Positions 38,901-53,900 of a DNA stretch of 64,000 nt are shown here, one piece after another. The position numbers and the translations under genes were made by a program. Source of the DNA: Phoronis australis. Lineage: Eukaryota; Phoronida; Phoronidae. The notes under the pieces were generated by a model, which saw only the letters and a list, made by a program, of their open reading frames with translations, was not told the origin of the DNA and made no database searches. Position 1 is the first letter of the stretch. Each line of letters opens with the position of its first letter. The DNA is taken from the NCBI GenBank assembly GCA_002633005.1, contig NMRA01000570.1:95737-159736 (forward strand), written 5' to 3'.

Positions 38901-41900
38901 GTACTTGTTCAGCCAACCTGGCTTCACACCAAAGTACTTCAAAGGAAGAGGAATCATTAAATAAAACGACTACTTAGAACATGCTCATGGGCGGCACACC
39001 ATAGGGGCTGAGGTCTATAGCCCTCCACTTACTTCAGTGCTGCCCCGCTCATGGACATGGGTTTCACAGAATTTTAACATAGAGTAGCTGTTTAAACTGA
39101 CAATAAACCATAAAAGAAACTAATATTAATTTAGACCAGGAACAGCTATAAAACTCGTCTCAACTAGTTCCTATGGTAAAGTATTACCAATTATGACAAA
39201 AATAATTGCTAAAACTGTCCTTTTTACATTTTTTAAAAGACTTTCAAAATTGTTGTGATCACCCCAACTGATGGCAGCTATAGTACAGCACTTGAACATA
39301 GAAAAGCATTGATTCGGTACTAGACATATCTTTCGTGGAGAAAATAATAAAATGAAATTTCGCTTGTCCAACAGTTTGTCTCCTAAATTAGTAAGATTGT
39401 GCAGGAACCAAAACAAGAACCAACTTCTGTATTTGGATAAACTAACACTTAATTAGTTTCATGACCCACCCTAACAAGCCAATGTGTACAGCTTAGTCAG
39501 GTTATCCAAGCCAAAAATGTGTCTAATTTGATTAAGGAACAATACGTTGAGACCAATTGTATGGTAAATGGTCCAAGACAACAGTTAGTTTTTGTGTTGG
39601 AAGACAGGTTTGTAGCCCCTTCCAACATGCGTGTTAACATTATACAGTCGGGAAACCTAGAGCTCAAATCATAAATATGTTTATTCATTCAAATCATAAA
39701 GATATGGAAAAATTCAGTTTGCAATGTTGTGTTTGTGAATCACTTAACAAATTCTTCCGTCTTAGTGAGAAATCACAAAAGGACTTTGCAGCAGCAGAGT
39801 TGCATAAAAACAACTATGCATTCAAAATCTTTGAGATTCCTTTTTCAAGAGAGTCAGTTCAAATAAAACATGTCACTAAAATCCTTTGGAAAGACTTTCA
39901 AAAATTCCCAAAAAGGCTTTTAAATATCATGCTATATGTGTGGCCAAAAATGTGTAATTTTCATTAATTCCATGCTGCGGATTCAAGGATTATTCAATCG
40001 TTAAGTTGTCAAGCAATATTAAATAATGCTTTCAGCAAAATTTTAAAATGTGAGGATCTTCAATGCTATGTTAACATGATAAAGAGTTTAATTGCTGTTT
40101 TAATTGCCATTTTAATCGCCATTCTTGGGTATTTCCATAGAAGCTTCAACCGTTACTTAAATTACCAATCCAAAACACCATTCTCTGTCAGTAATTAAGT
40201 GGACAACAACATTTGTCTCGCCACTGAAGTCTGTTCGTCTCAGTAGGTATCCACAATTTTGCATTTGTCCATTGAAAACCATACAAAAGAGGGAAATGAA
40301 GTAATGATCAAAATTAAAAGTTTAATAGGTAGACTGGAGTGATGATCTAAATAGCTTTAAATGAGCTATCGAAACACGTAAGTAAGTGGTGCCAATACCA
40401 GTCGGTGTTCTGCCAATCAGTGCATCAACTGACAATATCACTCACCCCACCGGCAACTGTTCCATCTGCCTTGCGATTGATGAGAACTTTAATAATATCT
40501 TCTTTGGCATACGAAGCAGCATAATGCATAACCGTGCGGTTATCCTGAAAAGGAAGTTGAGAACCCCATTTCATATTCATCGTTGTGTTTAGCACTAGGA
40601 TTCCTTGATTCAAGAAACAACATGGTGGAAAACTGACTTCCATTTTGTTAAAATGTAGCATGAGTAATAATGGTTCAGTAGTCCCACAGTGAAGGCAAAG
40701 CTTGAGAATCCAATGAACTAGGCATTACGCATGCTGAAAAGGGGCTTATCAGTATTTGTTCTTCCACTGCTGCTGTTGAAATACTTACAAAAGGTGGCCA
40801 TAATTAGTTAAGACATGCAAACCAGTTTACTTAGTATGGACCACAGAAAACAAACAGTTTATTTTAAGTTTTTCAAACCTACCAAACATAACTATCAGAT
40901 GTCAGTACGTGCGTGCATGCGTGTACATAACCTGGCACAATTAGTGTTAAGGTTCAAGAAACCACTTAAGTTTTTAATAATAATTTTTAATAAACACCTG
41001 AGCCCCAGTGGTTACCTATGCAGACGTTCTGACATTAATATGCAAGGTTTAAAACAAGCTCAGTGCTTTGCAGTACAAACAAAATAATCAGAGTGCAAGT
41101 CTGTTATAGTATAAGAAAACATCGTGAAAATCATTAAGACTCAAGGCATGAAGGTAGCAATGTTGAGGCAACAAGCTTGGAGTATAACACAGTTATCAGC
41201 TGAGTAACCTGGAGACATGTTATCACTGTGTTCACAACTAACTGGGTCAATCAACCTCAGACACAGACCCCCACACATGTATTCCGCACATATCTTGAGA
41301 AACAAGGTGTCAGAAAAATAGATACATCACAACTTGAGTATGTCAAACCATCACCTCATGTCTTACAGCTACATTCTTATCAATAGTTCTGGGGTAATAT
41401 CTCACCAATTTAGGATACATAATTACAGAAAAGTGACTTTTTCGTTAGGCACAAAATTGATAATTTTGAATTATAATTTTCAAGTTGTAAATCAAATATA
41501 GCTACTATCAGAATTGAGAAACAATTTGATAGAATTTTGAAAAAATGTCAATTTTGACAACTATTTTTCCGAAATTGGTGAGATAGTATTGTTCTAAGGC
41601 AGATAAAACTTGTTCTGAATCAACTAGAGAAAATTTTATCATGTACTTTTTAAACGATGAGACTGCATTACTCTGATATGACACGGATATCATGAGAGGG
41701 GGCAGACATTACTTTACACAGAGGGCACATTTGTAACTACCCTTAAAACGATCTGCCAACGTTTTTATTATCAGAAGCTTGGCACTCTCAGGCTCCCAGA
41801 AATTTGCCAACAGGCTTTCTGTTTATGCTGCAGTGCATACCTGTCCCTTTGTAAAGAGAATGTCTCAAAAAAATATTCTGAAAGCAAAACATCAGCTTCT

Positions 41901-44900
41901 GAACGCAAAACATCAGCTTCTGAAAGCTAAACATCAGCTTCTGAACACAAAACATCAGCTTCTGAAAGCTAAACATCAGCTTCTGACCACAAAACATCAG
42001 TGTACAATTACTGAGACATTAGGTGTAGGGGGGCAAGGCTTAGTCTTGAATTTGTGTCTGTCAGATAAATAACTCAAGAACTGAAATAAGGCAGTTGACA
42101 GCTACAGGAGTTTTCCACAATATTTGGAACTGACGGAAAGTAGGCATCTTTGTCATATTTAACAGCCTCAAAAATGTTTTTAATCATCTTCGTTTGAAGT
42201 TTCATATTTGTGGGCCTCAACTTTTGATACTCGATGTCAGCTAGTGTTGGGTGAATATTCACAGATGATGCATGGCAATGTACAGAAATGAAATTGAACC
42301 AAAAATCTTTGAAACTTGCCAGTGATGAAGCATTCTTAAATCATTTTCACTCTTATGTTTTGATCAGAATGGTTTTGTGAAAAAGCCATACAATACTGAC
42401 AGGTAATAACATTTAGAGTAATGACCATCAGAGTGTAAACAAAAATTGCGTAAGCACCAGGCGGACTTGTGCATAACCACCAGTCTTTTGGCAAGACTAG
42501 ACTTTGTTTAACTCCTGATAATGTATTGCCAAACACTTGGAACACAATGCTTCAGATAGATTTTTAGACATAAAATTTGAAATATAATTTAAATCCTTCC
42601 ACTTAGTACTCAACTTTCCACTGCATCTACTTTAAAACTCAAAAAAATTATTAAAAGATTTCAATTTATTTGCAGTCTTCTCTATAGGTTAACTAAGTAA
42701 ACAGATTATACTGAGGACCAATTGACTTTAACCTTGGTCAAACACTCAGCTCCTCCAACGATGTTTATCTCAACACAGGGCTTAATGGCATTCACTCCAC
42801 TTGAATATTACACATTGATTTATTCTCAACACAATTCTTTGCCAATTTTACAATATCATATTAAGCCCTATTTTTGTTTGCCTTCCTTCACACCTTTGAG
42901 ATGGGAAGGTTGATTGGTAAAATATTTTACTTTTCCAATTTTTGTTCTTGGGCACACTCATTTTTTGTAGCAAAAATATTTCACCTCTAAATGATAAGTT
43001 TTTCTGTTATATTTCGACCATTTTTGAAACATTTTTCTAACAGAGAGTCGAGGTAATAGGCCATAACTAATCATACAAGACTTTGTATCAAATTAAGAAA
43101 TTCTGATAAAATCTCTCATTAGAGTTAACTTTTTGAAGTTAAAACTTTTCAATTTTGGTTTTAATTCCTATCAGTGCTACTTGCATTTTGGACGGTTTCA
43201 AAAACTAGTATTCAAATTCTCTTAGCTCAGCTTAGAATAAAGCCGCTATAACTCACGGCATTCTGTCCAAAACTTTGAATTTAGACCACTTACAAACGAG
43301 GTCTCAACTAGTTCCTTACTGCACCAACAGGTGGCATTTGTTACTGCAAAGAACTGACACTTCATTAGTCCCTGAAACCACGCTCGACTCCTGAAAGGAC
43401 ACGACGCGACAAGCCAACTTGTAGAGCCTGTTCTCAAGTAACAACAACCAAATTTTGTTTTTTGATGGAACTTGGCTTTATAGCTTCTTTGACACACACT
43501 TTCTTGGTCGGAATAACATTTTTGGCGACGGGATACCTATCAATCTATCTACAGTTTTGGTCTGGCCACACCGTATCACCAATTTGTTTCAAGATAGTCG
43601 AGCACATGAAAAATGCGGAATTAATTCATTCCAGTTCTGATATCAATAAACGGTCAATCAGTAAGTACAATGAATTGTCCTAATAGTTATCTCAAACAGT
43701 CTTACCCCAGATTTAAGTGGTAATCTAATGAATTTGTTATGAGGCATGTATTGGTATAAAGGCTTACCAAAGATCAGCGAACGCCAATTCTCAGGCATTT
43801 ACAGACAATTTATTAAAAGAATAATGGCTTTTAAGTATAAATGTTGAGACTTCAATGGTAACCAAGGCAACAACATCTATTTCAGGCAACAAAGGATAAC
43901 CACATAAGTGATAAAAGTCTAAGCTACATTTCACCCCAAACTACCATTTCTTCTGTAAACATCAACCACTGCAGGCATTTTCTAGCACTTTATACCCCAT
44001 TACACAACTCCTACATTTGACATGTTGTCAATATCGAGCTATTGATGATACCTGACATTCTAACTTCCATTAGTAAACAATCAGAAAGGATATGGCTTGA
44101 CAAGTGACGCACATTACCAACAAAAGAAATTTTCAACAAATGAGTCCTATCATTGAGACTAGATGAGCCAGAATGTGTTACCATGGTAACAACAAGGTAA
44201 ACATTGAGAAGACACCACCCTTAATTTAGAGTAAACAAATCACTGATCCTGACCACTGTAGGGTGGGTGCTGTTTTTATCACTGCATAAAATAAATCTAG
44301 GAACATTTTCTTCATCTTTTAAACCAATTAGGTGTGTATTTGGCAATAAAAATGTCAGAAATATTTCCAAACCATAAACTTAATGATCTGCATCCTTTAA
44401 TGTGTCATCAAAAGGCCTTTTCCCTAATTAATTTAATCCAGCATTAGTGAAACATTCACATAAAGTGCAAAGTTAAAAGTACACCAAACCCTGTTTTGAT
44501 GATTTCCACCAATCCTTGTTCTGTCACCTGCTAATGCATCATTGGTGTCAATCTTCCAAGATAAAGGCATGAATCAAGTATGTCACAGATTGGACATTGT
44601 GGTCCTTGGTCTGTCTCAAGCAATGCTACTCACGTGTGCTGGTTTTCCTTGCAGTTTTTGCAAACGGCGGTTTTCAAAGAAATTTGACGAAATGTGAAAA
44701 CATACCTGGATTATATAATAATCATCCTCTGCTCTGTTCACGTTTCCTACACAAGAATCCAAAATTAAAGAAATTTGTCGATAAAAAAGACCATCTTCAA
44801 AATATAAACTGCCAATTACTTCGATGTACGCCAAAGTTGAGAGTTCCTACTATAGTGATGTGTCAATGCTTGGCTGTTAAATCTACTTGTTTGCTGTGTA

Positions 44901-47900
44901 GTAAATTTGAACTGTTAACTTAATTCTAACTGATCAACTGTCCCATCAACACTGAGGCATCGACCTCAATGGGAAAGGCCTTCCAGAAATCAGCAATTAA
45001 AGAAGTGTGTCAAAAACACTGCTTCGACAAGATTGGTCAACCCTTCCAAAATTTGTCCACCTCTTATTGATTGATGGTGATATCCCAATTTTCTTTGACG
45101 GTTGAAACCTATCATGGCAAAAAAATTAAGACCGGTTTGCCATTTCAGTTTCAGTGAATTTCAGTTTTTATATAGAGCTGCGAACAGGAAGGAAGTTCCC
45201 TTGCAATGTTTTCCATTATTTCATCCTCCATCCGACACAAACAAGTCGTAAGCAATGTCAATCAAGCTAGAAGAGACAAAGAGCTTTATATCCAGCAGTC
45301 TTCTCATTTTTTGATTTTGCTTCATTTCACCCCAAATGGAAGTGGAAAGATGGAAGATTTTCAAGAACATGCCAGTCTTTTGGTGATTTTTGAGAAATAA
45401 AACTTATTCAGCATTCACTTCGCGTCTGATAAGAATGCAGATCAGACATCTATTCAGTCGTCTGAAAAAATTCATATTTTGAACTCTCGTCAGACAACTG
45501 ATTAGCCTTCTTACTCTCCGAACCCAAATCAAGACGGCAGATCAGCTCTGTTACTAACAGAGAAGCCCACATTCCTATGAAGTGATTTGTGGTTAGGCTC
45601 TCCCAGACAAAAGTGATCACACTGATTGGACAAAATACTAACACTTTTTCATTAATTTTGTTCTATATATTAGCAAGCATTTTAGAAAAACATCAGTATG
45701 GGTGAATTGAAAAACGCAGCTTCAAGTATATGGGCTGATTTGGAGGACTTATGGGCCATGTCAGTTTTTATGTCCTTTTTCCAATTCCAATTTTAAGGTG
45801 CCCCTTGGCTCAAGTTAAACAGCCAAAGTGCATCGTGAAATTATGTTTGCGCCAATGATGTGGGGTGCCTTCCTAAAATCATCCCTGCACAAGGAACGCC
45901 TTTGCAAACGCTCGCTTGCGGCGCCTGAAAGAATCGCTAAGTGTATGTTGTGTTGCTAAACAAAGTAATAAAAACATACTGCCTCTAAGTGAAAACAAAG
46001 TTTGTTTAATCAATATGATTTTTTTTTTGTAATTCCACTTTCAGTTTATGGATACAAAAATATAATGGACCCAAACACTTTTGTCCTGGGAATAGCTGAG
46101 CTGACAATAGTTGGATATATCGTGCTCATATTTTGAGAACCAGTTTGATAACTGTTATTCAGTGGAAAAAACTGGTTCTCAAAAAGCAGGCATGTTGCAT
46201 CTGACTACAACTCCCGTGCTAGTACTCAATAAGGTTTTGAATACCATACAGAAGTCTTGGAGCAAAATGGCTCAGGTATGGAAAATGGCAGCAGAAAACC
46301 TATGATAAAAACTATAGCAAACAAGACACCTAAAAGTTTAAACTTGACAAGTGTGATTACAAGCACAAAGACTCTCATCACATGGGACTCTATAGAATGT
46401 CTGGGATGACACAACAAATACAGTAGGTGCCAAAGAATTCAGTCAAAATGACCCAGAATTCCCTGCTATGATGGCTGGACGGAAGACAAATCCATTGGCA
46501 GAATGGGTTTCCCTCATGACCGAGAATGAATTGTAATAAACAGGAATGTTGGTATGGTGGCTAAGTCATTCTTTAATTAGAGTTTTGCTCTCATAATAGT
46601 TATTACCAGTTATTTTGCTCTCAAATGAATTAGTGCGTCTGATTACTTTCGTATCGTACTGTACCTGTAGTGGTGTATGACAGCAGAATAAGACTCAATA
46701 TACAAAATGTTAACGCACAAAATAATATGTTTAGATTTCTTTCATTCCAGACACTGGGCATCAATGGCTTTTCTGAATTAAAAGGTGTAAAAACCAATAC
46801 CGATATTGATTGACAAAATGAAGCATAACATCCTTATAAAAGTCAAATTGAGGTGCTGTCTTTCACAGGAAACACAGTTGTATGGAATACCTCCCTAAAA
46901 TTAATTTCCTAAAAACAGTGAGCAATGCTCTTAATTTTAAAACTTGAAAATTTGTACTCGCAAAATGTAAATAACTCGTTCTGAAATTACGCAAAAATAC
47001 TCCCACCTCAAATCAAGATAATGATGTAAATAACACACTTTTTTTCCAACATGTTTTAGATAACATAAACAGAAAGACAAAGACTATAGAGGGAGTTTTG
47101 AGATAATTAAAGGTTTCATATTTTTTGCACTGCAAAGGGTTAAAGGTTGTTACCACATAAGCAGATCACTGAAATATCTCAGCATTCCTTACAAAAGTTC
47201 ACTACGTATTATAAATTACGATGTAATTAACAGCTGAGTCTAATTTCCTGCAATATATCTAGATGTGTTTTATCAACACAATAATCAATAGTCATTATAT
47301 GGTTACTATGTTACTTTAGAGAAACACACAAGATCATCGCAGAATGATGGAAAAAGACTATTGGCTTTACAACATAAATGGAGTGTTATTCACATCTGGT
47401 CAGATGTCGTAAACTGAGCTCAATCTTTTGACCAGTCATGCTTCTGAGGCGAGTTGAATAATGGACATTTCTTTCACAAGTTTTAATAAATTGCTGTCAA
47501 TCGTAAATCTAAAGAGTTTGACAAGCAATCAAAAGTAAACAGTCGTCCACTGCGTTGTATGCTATATACCTTTTTAAAACGTACAATGTAATAATGATAA
47601 AGAAAAGCTCCTGGCATCGATGCGGTTTTTCAACATGGAATACAACAGGGCAGAGCGTTTTATATTCTGCCTCAAATTTTTACTACAAAGCCATCAAGTC
47701 ATGTCCTGTAAAACTGTACTCAGACAACATTTGGTATTTTTTCTTACTAAAATCTTAGAATATAGAAAACAACAATGTTGGCAGTAATTTTTGTATTTTA
47801 ACATTGTCCAGTACACATAACTGATAGTAATAGACACAAATTGAATTCAACTCTTCTCTTTTGCAGATCTGGTAGAAAATCGCAGTGAATGATTGATCTA

Positions 47901-50900
47901 GTTTAATTTCAAAAGGAAGCGACACTGGCACACCCTCTAAGTCAACTGAGTGAAGTAAGGAACACTTTATCACACCTATCTCAGCTGTTCAAATTTTTTA
48001 GGTGTCTACATCGCAACTTACCATATTAGAGTAGAACTTTGTTAGGATCACAATGACAAAAGACAAAATGACCTCTCAGTAAAAAAAACAGTGATGCACA
48101 CAATAGCAATACAACTGAGGGGCATGTGAACTGCAGACGCTCAGCATTGTGCAGTGGCATATCTACTGGGATTCTTACATTCCCCCCCNTCGCAACATTA
48201 ATCCAAAGGTACATTTTACTCAAGGACCAAGTTCCCTGGGTAAACTGGAAGGTTTTACAAGTATCATTTTAAAAGATGAGTCAATGAGATTATGACAATT
48301 CTTTACTTATTTCTCAGACAAATATTAGCAAAAATCGTATTTTTTGATTTTTAAAGGCTTGCTTCTAATAATTCACTACTTGCACAAATTCGCCATTGGA
48401 ACACGCGTGTCTTCAGTGTCGTTTCCGTTGTAAAATTTGACGCTAAACGGAGGCATTGTGTCCTAAACAACTATACACAACAATCATTTTTTGTAGCACA
48501 ACCAAAGTTAGCACACATGGTTATTTGATACTAATACATTGTGCGTTTCATGCTTTTATCAATTTAGCTTTGTCCTTAAGAATGAGCAAACATGTGTAGG
48601 AAGATACGGAACCAATAATACATATCGATGTTGAATTATGTGTAATACTATTGTCTATGTTTATGACTGAACAGTTACTGCATGGATTAGACTCCAATCA
48701 AATGTTTTTTATTTCACCTTAATGAAAGCAGCAGTGAACTCAAGTCAGAATTTCAACACAACATATTTGAAGGAAGGACTATGCTGAAAGTACACTAATA
48801 GTACAAATCAATAAAACAATAAACTGAAATTTCGTTTTTCTTTATTTTTGTTCAGAAATTTGACGAAATAAATTTTAACTTCACCATTATATTGTGTGCT
48901 AAATAGCCGAAGAGTTGTGTCAATTTGTAAATTTGCAATTGATTTTGCGAGGAACTTAAAGACAGTCTTTAAACAGAGCAGAGGCAGACCAAAGGGGATT
49001 CCAAGAGGTATAGATCTCAAATAAATGACTGGGGCTTAAGTAGGAAACCAGACTTTAAACTGAGCCACCAGTAAGCAAAACTTCAAAACCTCACTGTGGG
49101 GGAGTGCTTAAACATGCCAGTACAAAACACCTAATACACTGCCAAAACAAATGTTGACATTTCAAAAGACTCCTTAGTGTTCCTATTATAAAGTTCACAT
49201 AAATTTATCACTTGTCAACAAACTAACCACTGAGAGTGACAACCAAATCCTTCCAACATATGCGTCAAATGATCCTATTGACTTCATTAACTTATTGTCA
49301 TAAAAAACATTCATTACAAGTCTCACATTGTACACTTTAACCTAGTCAGTAGAGTAAATCATGGTAACTAAGACCAAGTCACATGTGAATATTTATCCGA
49401 CAGCAGATAACGGAGGGCAACCAGCAGAGAATGAGCATTTACAGCCTTCTCAAAACTTCTTAGCACAAGAGTTACAAATTGATAGAATTCTGATGAATCC
49501 CCACAAGCAAACAGAACCTAAATACAAATTGTGTCACTGTCACATAACCATGGTGAGAGGGGAGGTATCACCAAGCTGATTTGAGGAATTTGTTTTCAGG
49601 TACTTCGGAAATCACTTTCGCATCATATGCAGGTTCTCATTCACTGTCATGTATCCATCGACAACTATGACTGAGCTCAGATGATGGTTTTGGGAAAGAA
49701 TTGATGTTACAACATTGCACATTAAGTGGGCGTAATTTTTAATTTTGACAGAGCAATTTGCTGTTTAAGTTCAAAGAAAATTACAATTTTATTTTAATAT
49801 GAAATGTTTAGTTACTTTGCCCAAATTTGGGGCATTCAGGAGAATGAAGATATTCAATATCTACCAATCTGGTATAATAGCAATATAACTGTAAATTAGA
49901 CAACAGTCTATTATCAACGCTAGGACAAAAAGGTACAACTTAATGTTAATGATTTGTTTAGACTCCCATCAATATTTTAAGTCTGACGAATCCTTTTGTA
50001 ACACATATGGTTTCTCTCTCAACTTTACTATTTTTATGTACTCATGCAAGCATTTTTTATGTTAACTAAGACATTTTCTGTGATCCTCCTGAACATCCCA
50101 AAAGTATTTAATTAGTAAATATTGTGAACAAATGTAAATCATATTCCCATTTAATTGAACACATTTATAAAAAAAACAATGCGTGAACTGAAGTGGGAAT
50201 AACAAATTAATGTTCTTCATTCACTCAAATCGTGAAGGGAACTATATGCTTAATTTTACTAAAGTGGATCCAGGTAAGTTTTCTAGCATATTTTCATGTG
50301 CTCACGTGTGTGTTTGCGAGCGTGTATATGTGTGCGTGCATTCTATCAAGTGTATTTGTTTGTAAGCGTTATAGCTAGCAATAAAAAATTAAACCTCAAA
50401 ACATTAAAAGACTTGTCTATGCAATTCTCATGTATCTGAAGTAATGCCAGGATTTGACCGGGATCTCACAAACATAAATGCAGCGCAAAAACCAAATTCA
50501 AGGAATCAGTACCAGCCAGTGGATGGCCAATAAGCATTCCCATGATAGCATCTCCAGACACTGGAAGAGACACAGGAGTTGTCCAGGCGGACGCCACGTG
50601 AAAGAATGCCGACGTACCTTTGCCTTGTCATTCACAGGAACACCGAGGTCCAAAAGGCGCTCCACAACTACTAGTTTATTTTCTCGCACTGCTACCATCA
50701 GAGGCGTGACACCAGTCTCCTGAAAAATTAAAGAGCTCAAGTTATTAGGAATTTGGATAAAAAGAGTTGCTATAAAATTGATGTTGATTTCACTTTCCAA
50801 AAGTTTTATCCATTGCTGTGAATTTTTCATGAAGTTGTTTGAAAATGCCATGTCATGCTAACATGGCACACCAGCGATATGTGAATATTTTTTCATTTTT

Positions 50901-53900
50901 TTTTCACTAGATAAGTAACAGTAAATAAATCATGTTTAAGATATATGCCATAGTTACTATCAGAAAATGTTTTGAGAAACACACGGCATGCAGAACAATG
51001 TTCGGAGCCTTTGAAGAATGAAAACGGTCTTTGGCAACTATTTTTGCCCAAAATGGCGAGATTTGACTGCACAATCCGTAAACTAACATTAAATTTCCAA
51101 TGCTTATTACAAACAATATAATGTAGAACAATTGGAGTTAAGTCCACAAATTGGTATAAAGCATTATATGTTAATGAGATGAGAAATTCGACAAAGTAAT
51201 CTTGTCAAAATAATGCTTTTATTCCATCATATTTTAACACAAATTGAAAAGATGGTGGTTTCAAGTAATAAACCGTGAAAATGATCAATACAAACGTGTT
51301 TTACTGTGATGTCCTGTTGTCGTGACAACTTAACAAACATGTCCAAATTCGGTTAACTTCCGAGCATCATACCAAACAAATGGTCCGTGGGAATAATATG
51401 AAACTTACAGAAAATATAGTACATCTTTAACTTTACAAAATACTGTTTTAAGACATCTACACAGTATAAATCATGCTAGTAAAAGGCAAAAAAATATTGT
51501 TGTAAAGAAACTTGACAAAATAGAATTTCACTTGTCGGCCATATTGCGTGCTAAAAAAGTGAGGAACTAATATTAAGCACTATTTTTTTCATTGCAAAAA
51601 ATAAGAAATAAATTTCACTGACTTGCCAACCACATTGGGCCTAAACTGGCAACAATGAATAGTACAAATCACAACAGCCAGTAACTATCGAGACAGACAG
51701 GCGCATAGTGAAGGTTATGCAAACCTCTAGAAAAATGTCCTGAACGATGTCATGAACAACAGGATGGATGGTTCCAAGATGACAAAATTATTACACTCAC
51801 TCTGGTGTAACACACCACTGCAACTATGCCACACTCTTTGAGGTTGAGTAACTTGTAGTTTATCACCTCAGCACACAATATGGCAGATAAGCGGAAATAA
51901 ACTTTATCAAAATTTCTCAATAAAAATAAAGGTTAAGAAATTGGTAGATTATTGATGGTGAGCTGACTCTGTTTGTACAACAAACGAGGTCATAAACATA
52001 TGGTTGGGTTTCCATTATCAGCGAAAAATAAAAAAATGACAAGTTATGTAATTAATTTTTAGCAAAATAAGTGAAGAATTACATAGCCCAAGTACATGAG
52101 ATCAGATTTAAGGAGTTCAATAAATCCAGGTATGCTGCTTCCACTGCACATGCGCAGGATAATTTCATTCTAATTTGTGGCCATAACATTAACGGCTCGT
52201 CCCTCTGTCCCCGAGTTGTGTTCTGTCCAAGAAGGGAATATTTATTTACACCCATCATAGGTTTATGGCAAGGTACTTGAGGGGGATTGTTGTGCATGGC
52301 CAATTAGCTGTCTGGACAAAATTTTATATTTACACACCAGTGAATAGACAGTGGATAGACCTGCTCTAGCACTGGGTTCCTAGTAACAGAAATCATGTAA
52401 TGCGCCCACAATATGTACAATACTATTATATCTTAATAATCAATGGAACAACTACCATCACCAACAACAACTTGGACACTAATGACCTCTAAATAGCTGA
52501 GATTAGGATCATGGTTACCTAGGTACCAGCAAAGGGTAGTCTGGAGCCAGATGAATGATGGACAGGTTTAGTGAGCGAAAATTATCTGGATGCACACTTG
52601 ATTCTCGTGTTTTAACGATACATGAAAATACATCTTAAATTTCCAAAATATGTTAAAACTGTCATTTATTTCGCCAAGTATGTTGTTTTGCTGTCATGAT
52701 TGTTTGTTCGCACTCTACAGGTTGCATTTTTTGTTGGATTTTCACAAAATTTTCACACAACTTGTAGTCCCGAAAGTACTGGAAGCCTCTTGTTTTTTGT
52801 CATGATCGGATCCAAGATGGCAAATGTGGCGGCCGTTTTGTTTCCGATTTCTGATTCAGTTGCTCATAGAGGCCACAATTTTTGATGTATTCGGCTGAAA
52901 ATCAGCAAAAAATAAAAACTTGTACAAGTACTACGTTTAAGCCAAAAATCATTTACTTCCGGTTAAAGATGGTGGAAATATCGGCAGTTAAGCTTGTGCA
53001 CCTCGATTATGGGACGAAAACATTTTCTTCTCTAGAGGGCGCATTATAGGACCGATTGTTTCAAAATTTTTTAGGAATTAGTTTTCTATGACAGTCTAAC
53101 ATTCAATGCTAAACAACCAGAAGTTGCTTCCAAGATGGCGGATCTGGCGCACGTTGACCCATTTTCAGTCATGCTGGGGTGCCATTTTAAACGGGAAGAG
53201 AAAAAGACGTGAATTTTTCCATGTGGATTTTCTAAGGTATACTCTTTCAAATTAACTCAAACAATTTTTCTTCTCAGACTTACCGTTTTCGAGTTATTTG
53301 ACTTTGAAATTCAAAAAAATGCAAAATTTAGTTTTTTAAATAAAATTTTACAGATTTTTGTGAAACTATGTTCGTAGATATTTTCAATTTTCCGATACGA
53401 CGTCTACTTTTTGAATTATTTGAGTTTTTCTGAAAATGCTGTTCCTTTGTTGACCGATTTTGCTGCGTTGCTACTTTACCGGCGACTGAACAAGACTGCA
53501 GCCTATTTCATACTGATTTCTGACATCTACGTTCGTCATATGAATGTTATCATATTGTTTATCATCGCCACCATCATCATCGTATTCGTCATCTTCATAA
53601 CCATCTGTCGTCGTCTTTTCAGTTAATTTTGCCAAGTGTCGCTCAAAACTGTAGCCTATTTACTGATTTCTCACATCTTCTCTAGTCACATGAATGTTGT
53701 AGTGCTGTTCATAATAGCCATCTTCATCAATATAATCATCATCGATGTCATCATGTCAATCGTCGAGAAACATCTTCGTTAGTCATATCAATGTGATCGT
53801 GTTGTTCATAATCGCCACATTCATCATCATAACCGTCACTGTCTTCGTCATCTCCATCGCCATTTTTTCAGTTAATTTCGCCAAGTGTTGCTCCTCCGAG

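Larger units (their letters stand above)
34754..40445 (-). other. TRPN introns 3-6
   Basis: These introns lie between exons 3 and 7. They contain a foldback element (34842-35122), a dispersed repeat copy (36147-36566) and a LINE fossil (37430-37805). The remainder is AT-rich without visible structure. Confidence 0.7.
40545..50617 (-). other. TRPN intron 2 (10.1 kb)
   Basis: This is the largest intron of the gene. It holds a CTCACCAATTT-ended element (41394-41590), a 21-bp minisatellite (41878-42000), a hairpin (46131-46184) and a fragment at about 43262-43500 similar to 54150-54375. One ambiguous base follows a run of C at 48182-48189. No exon-like frame is visible. Confidence 0.7.

Noticed and set aside
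41878-42000. Regular repeats that might suggest a CRISPR array
   Set aside because: The units are directly adjacent with no spacers, and the DNA is animal.
41779-42072. 97-residue frame with KHQLL repeats
   Set aside because: The repeat arises from a 21-bp minisatellite, whose period is a multiple of three; no conserved flank exists.
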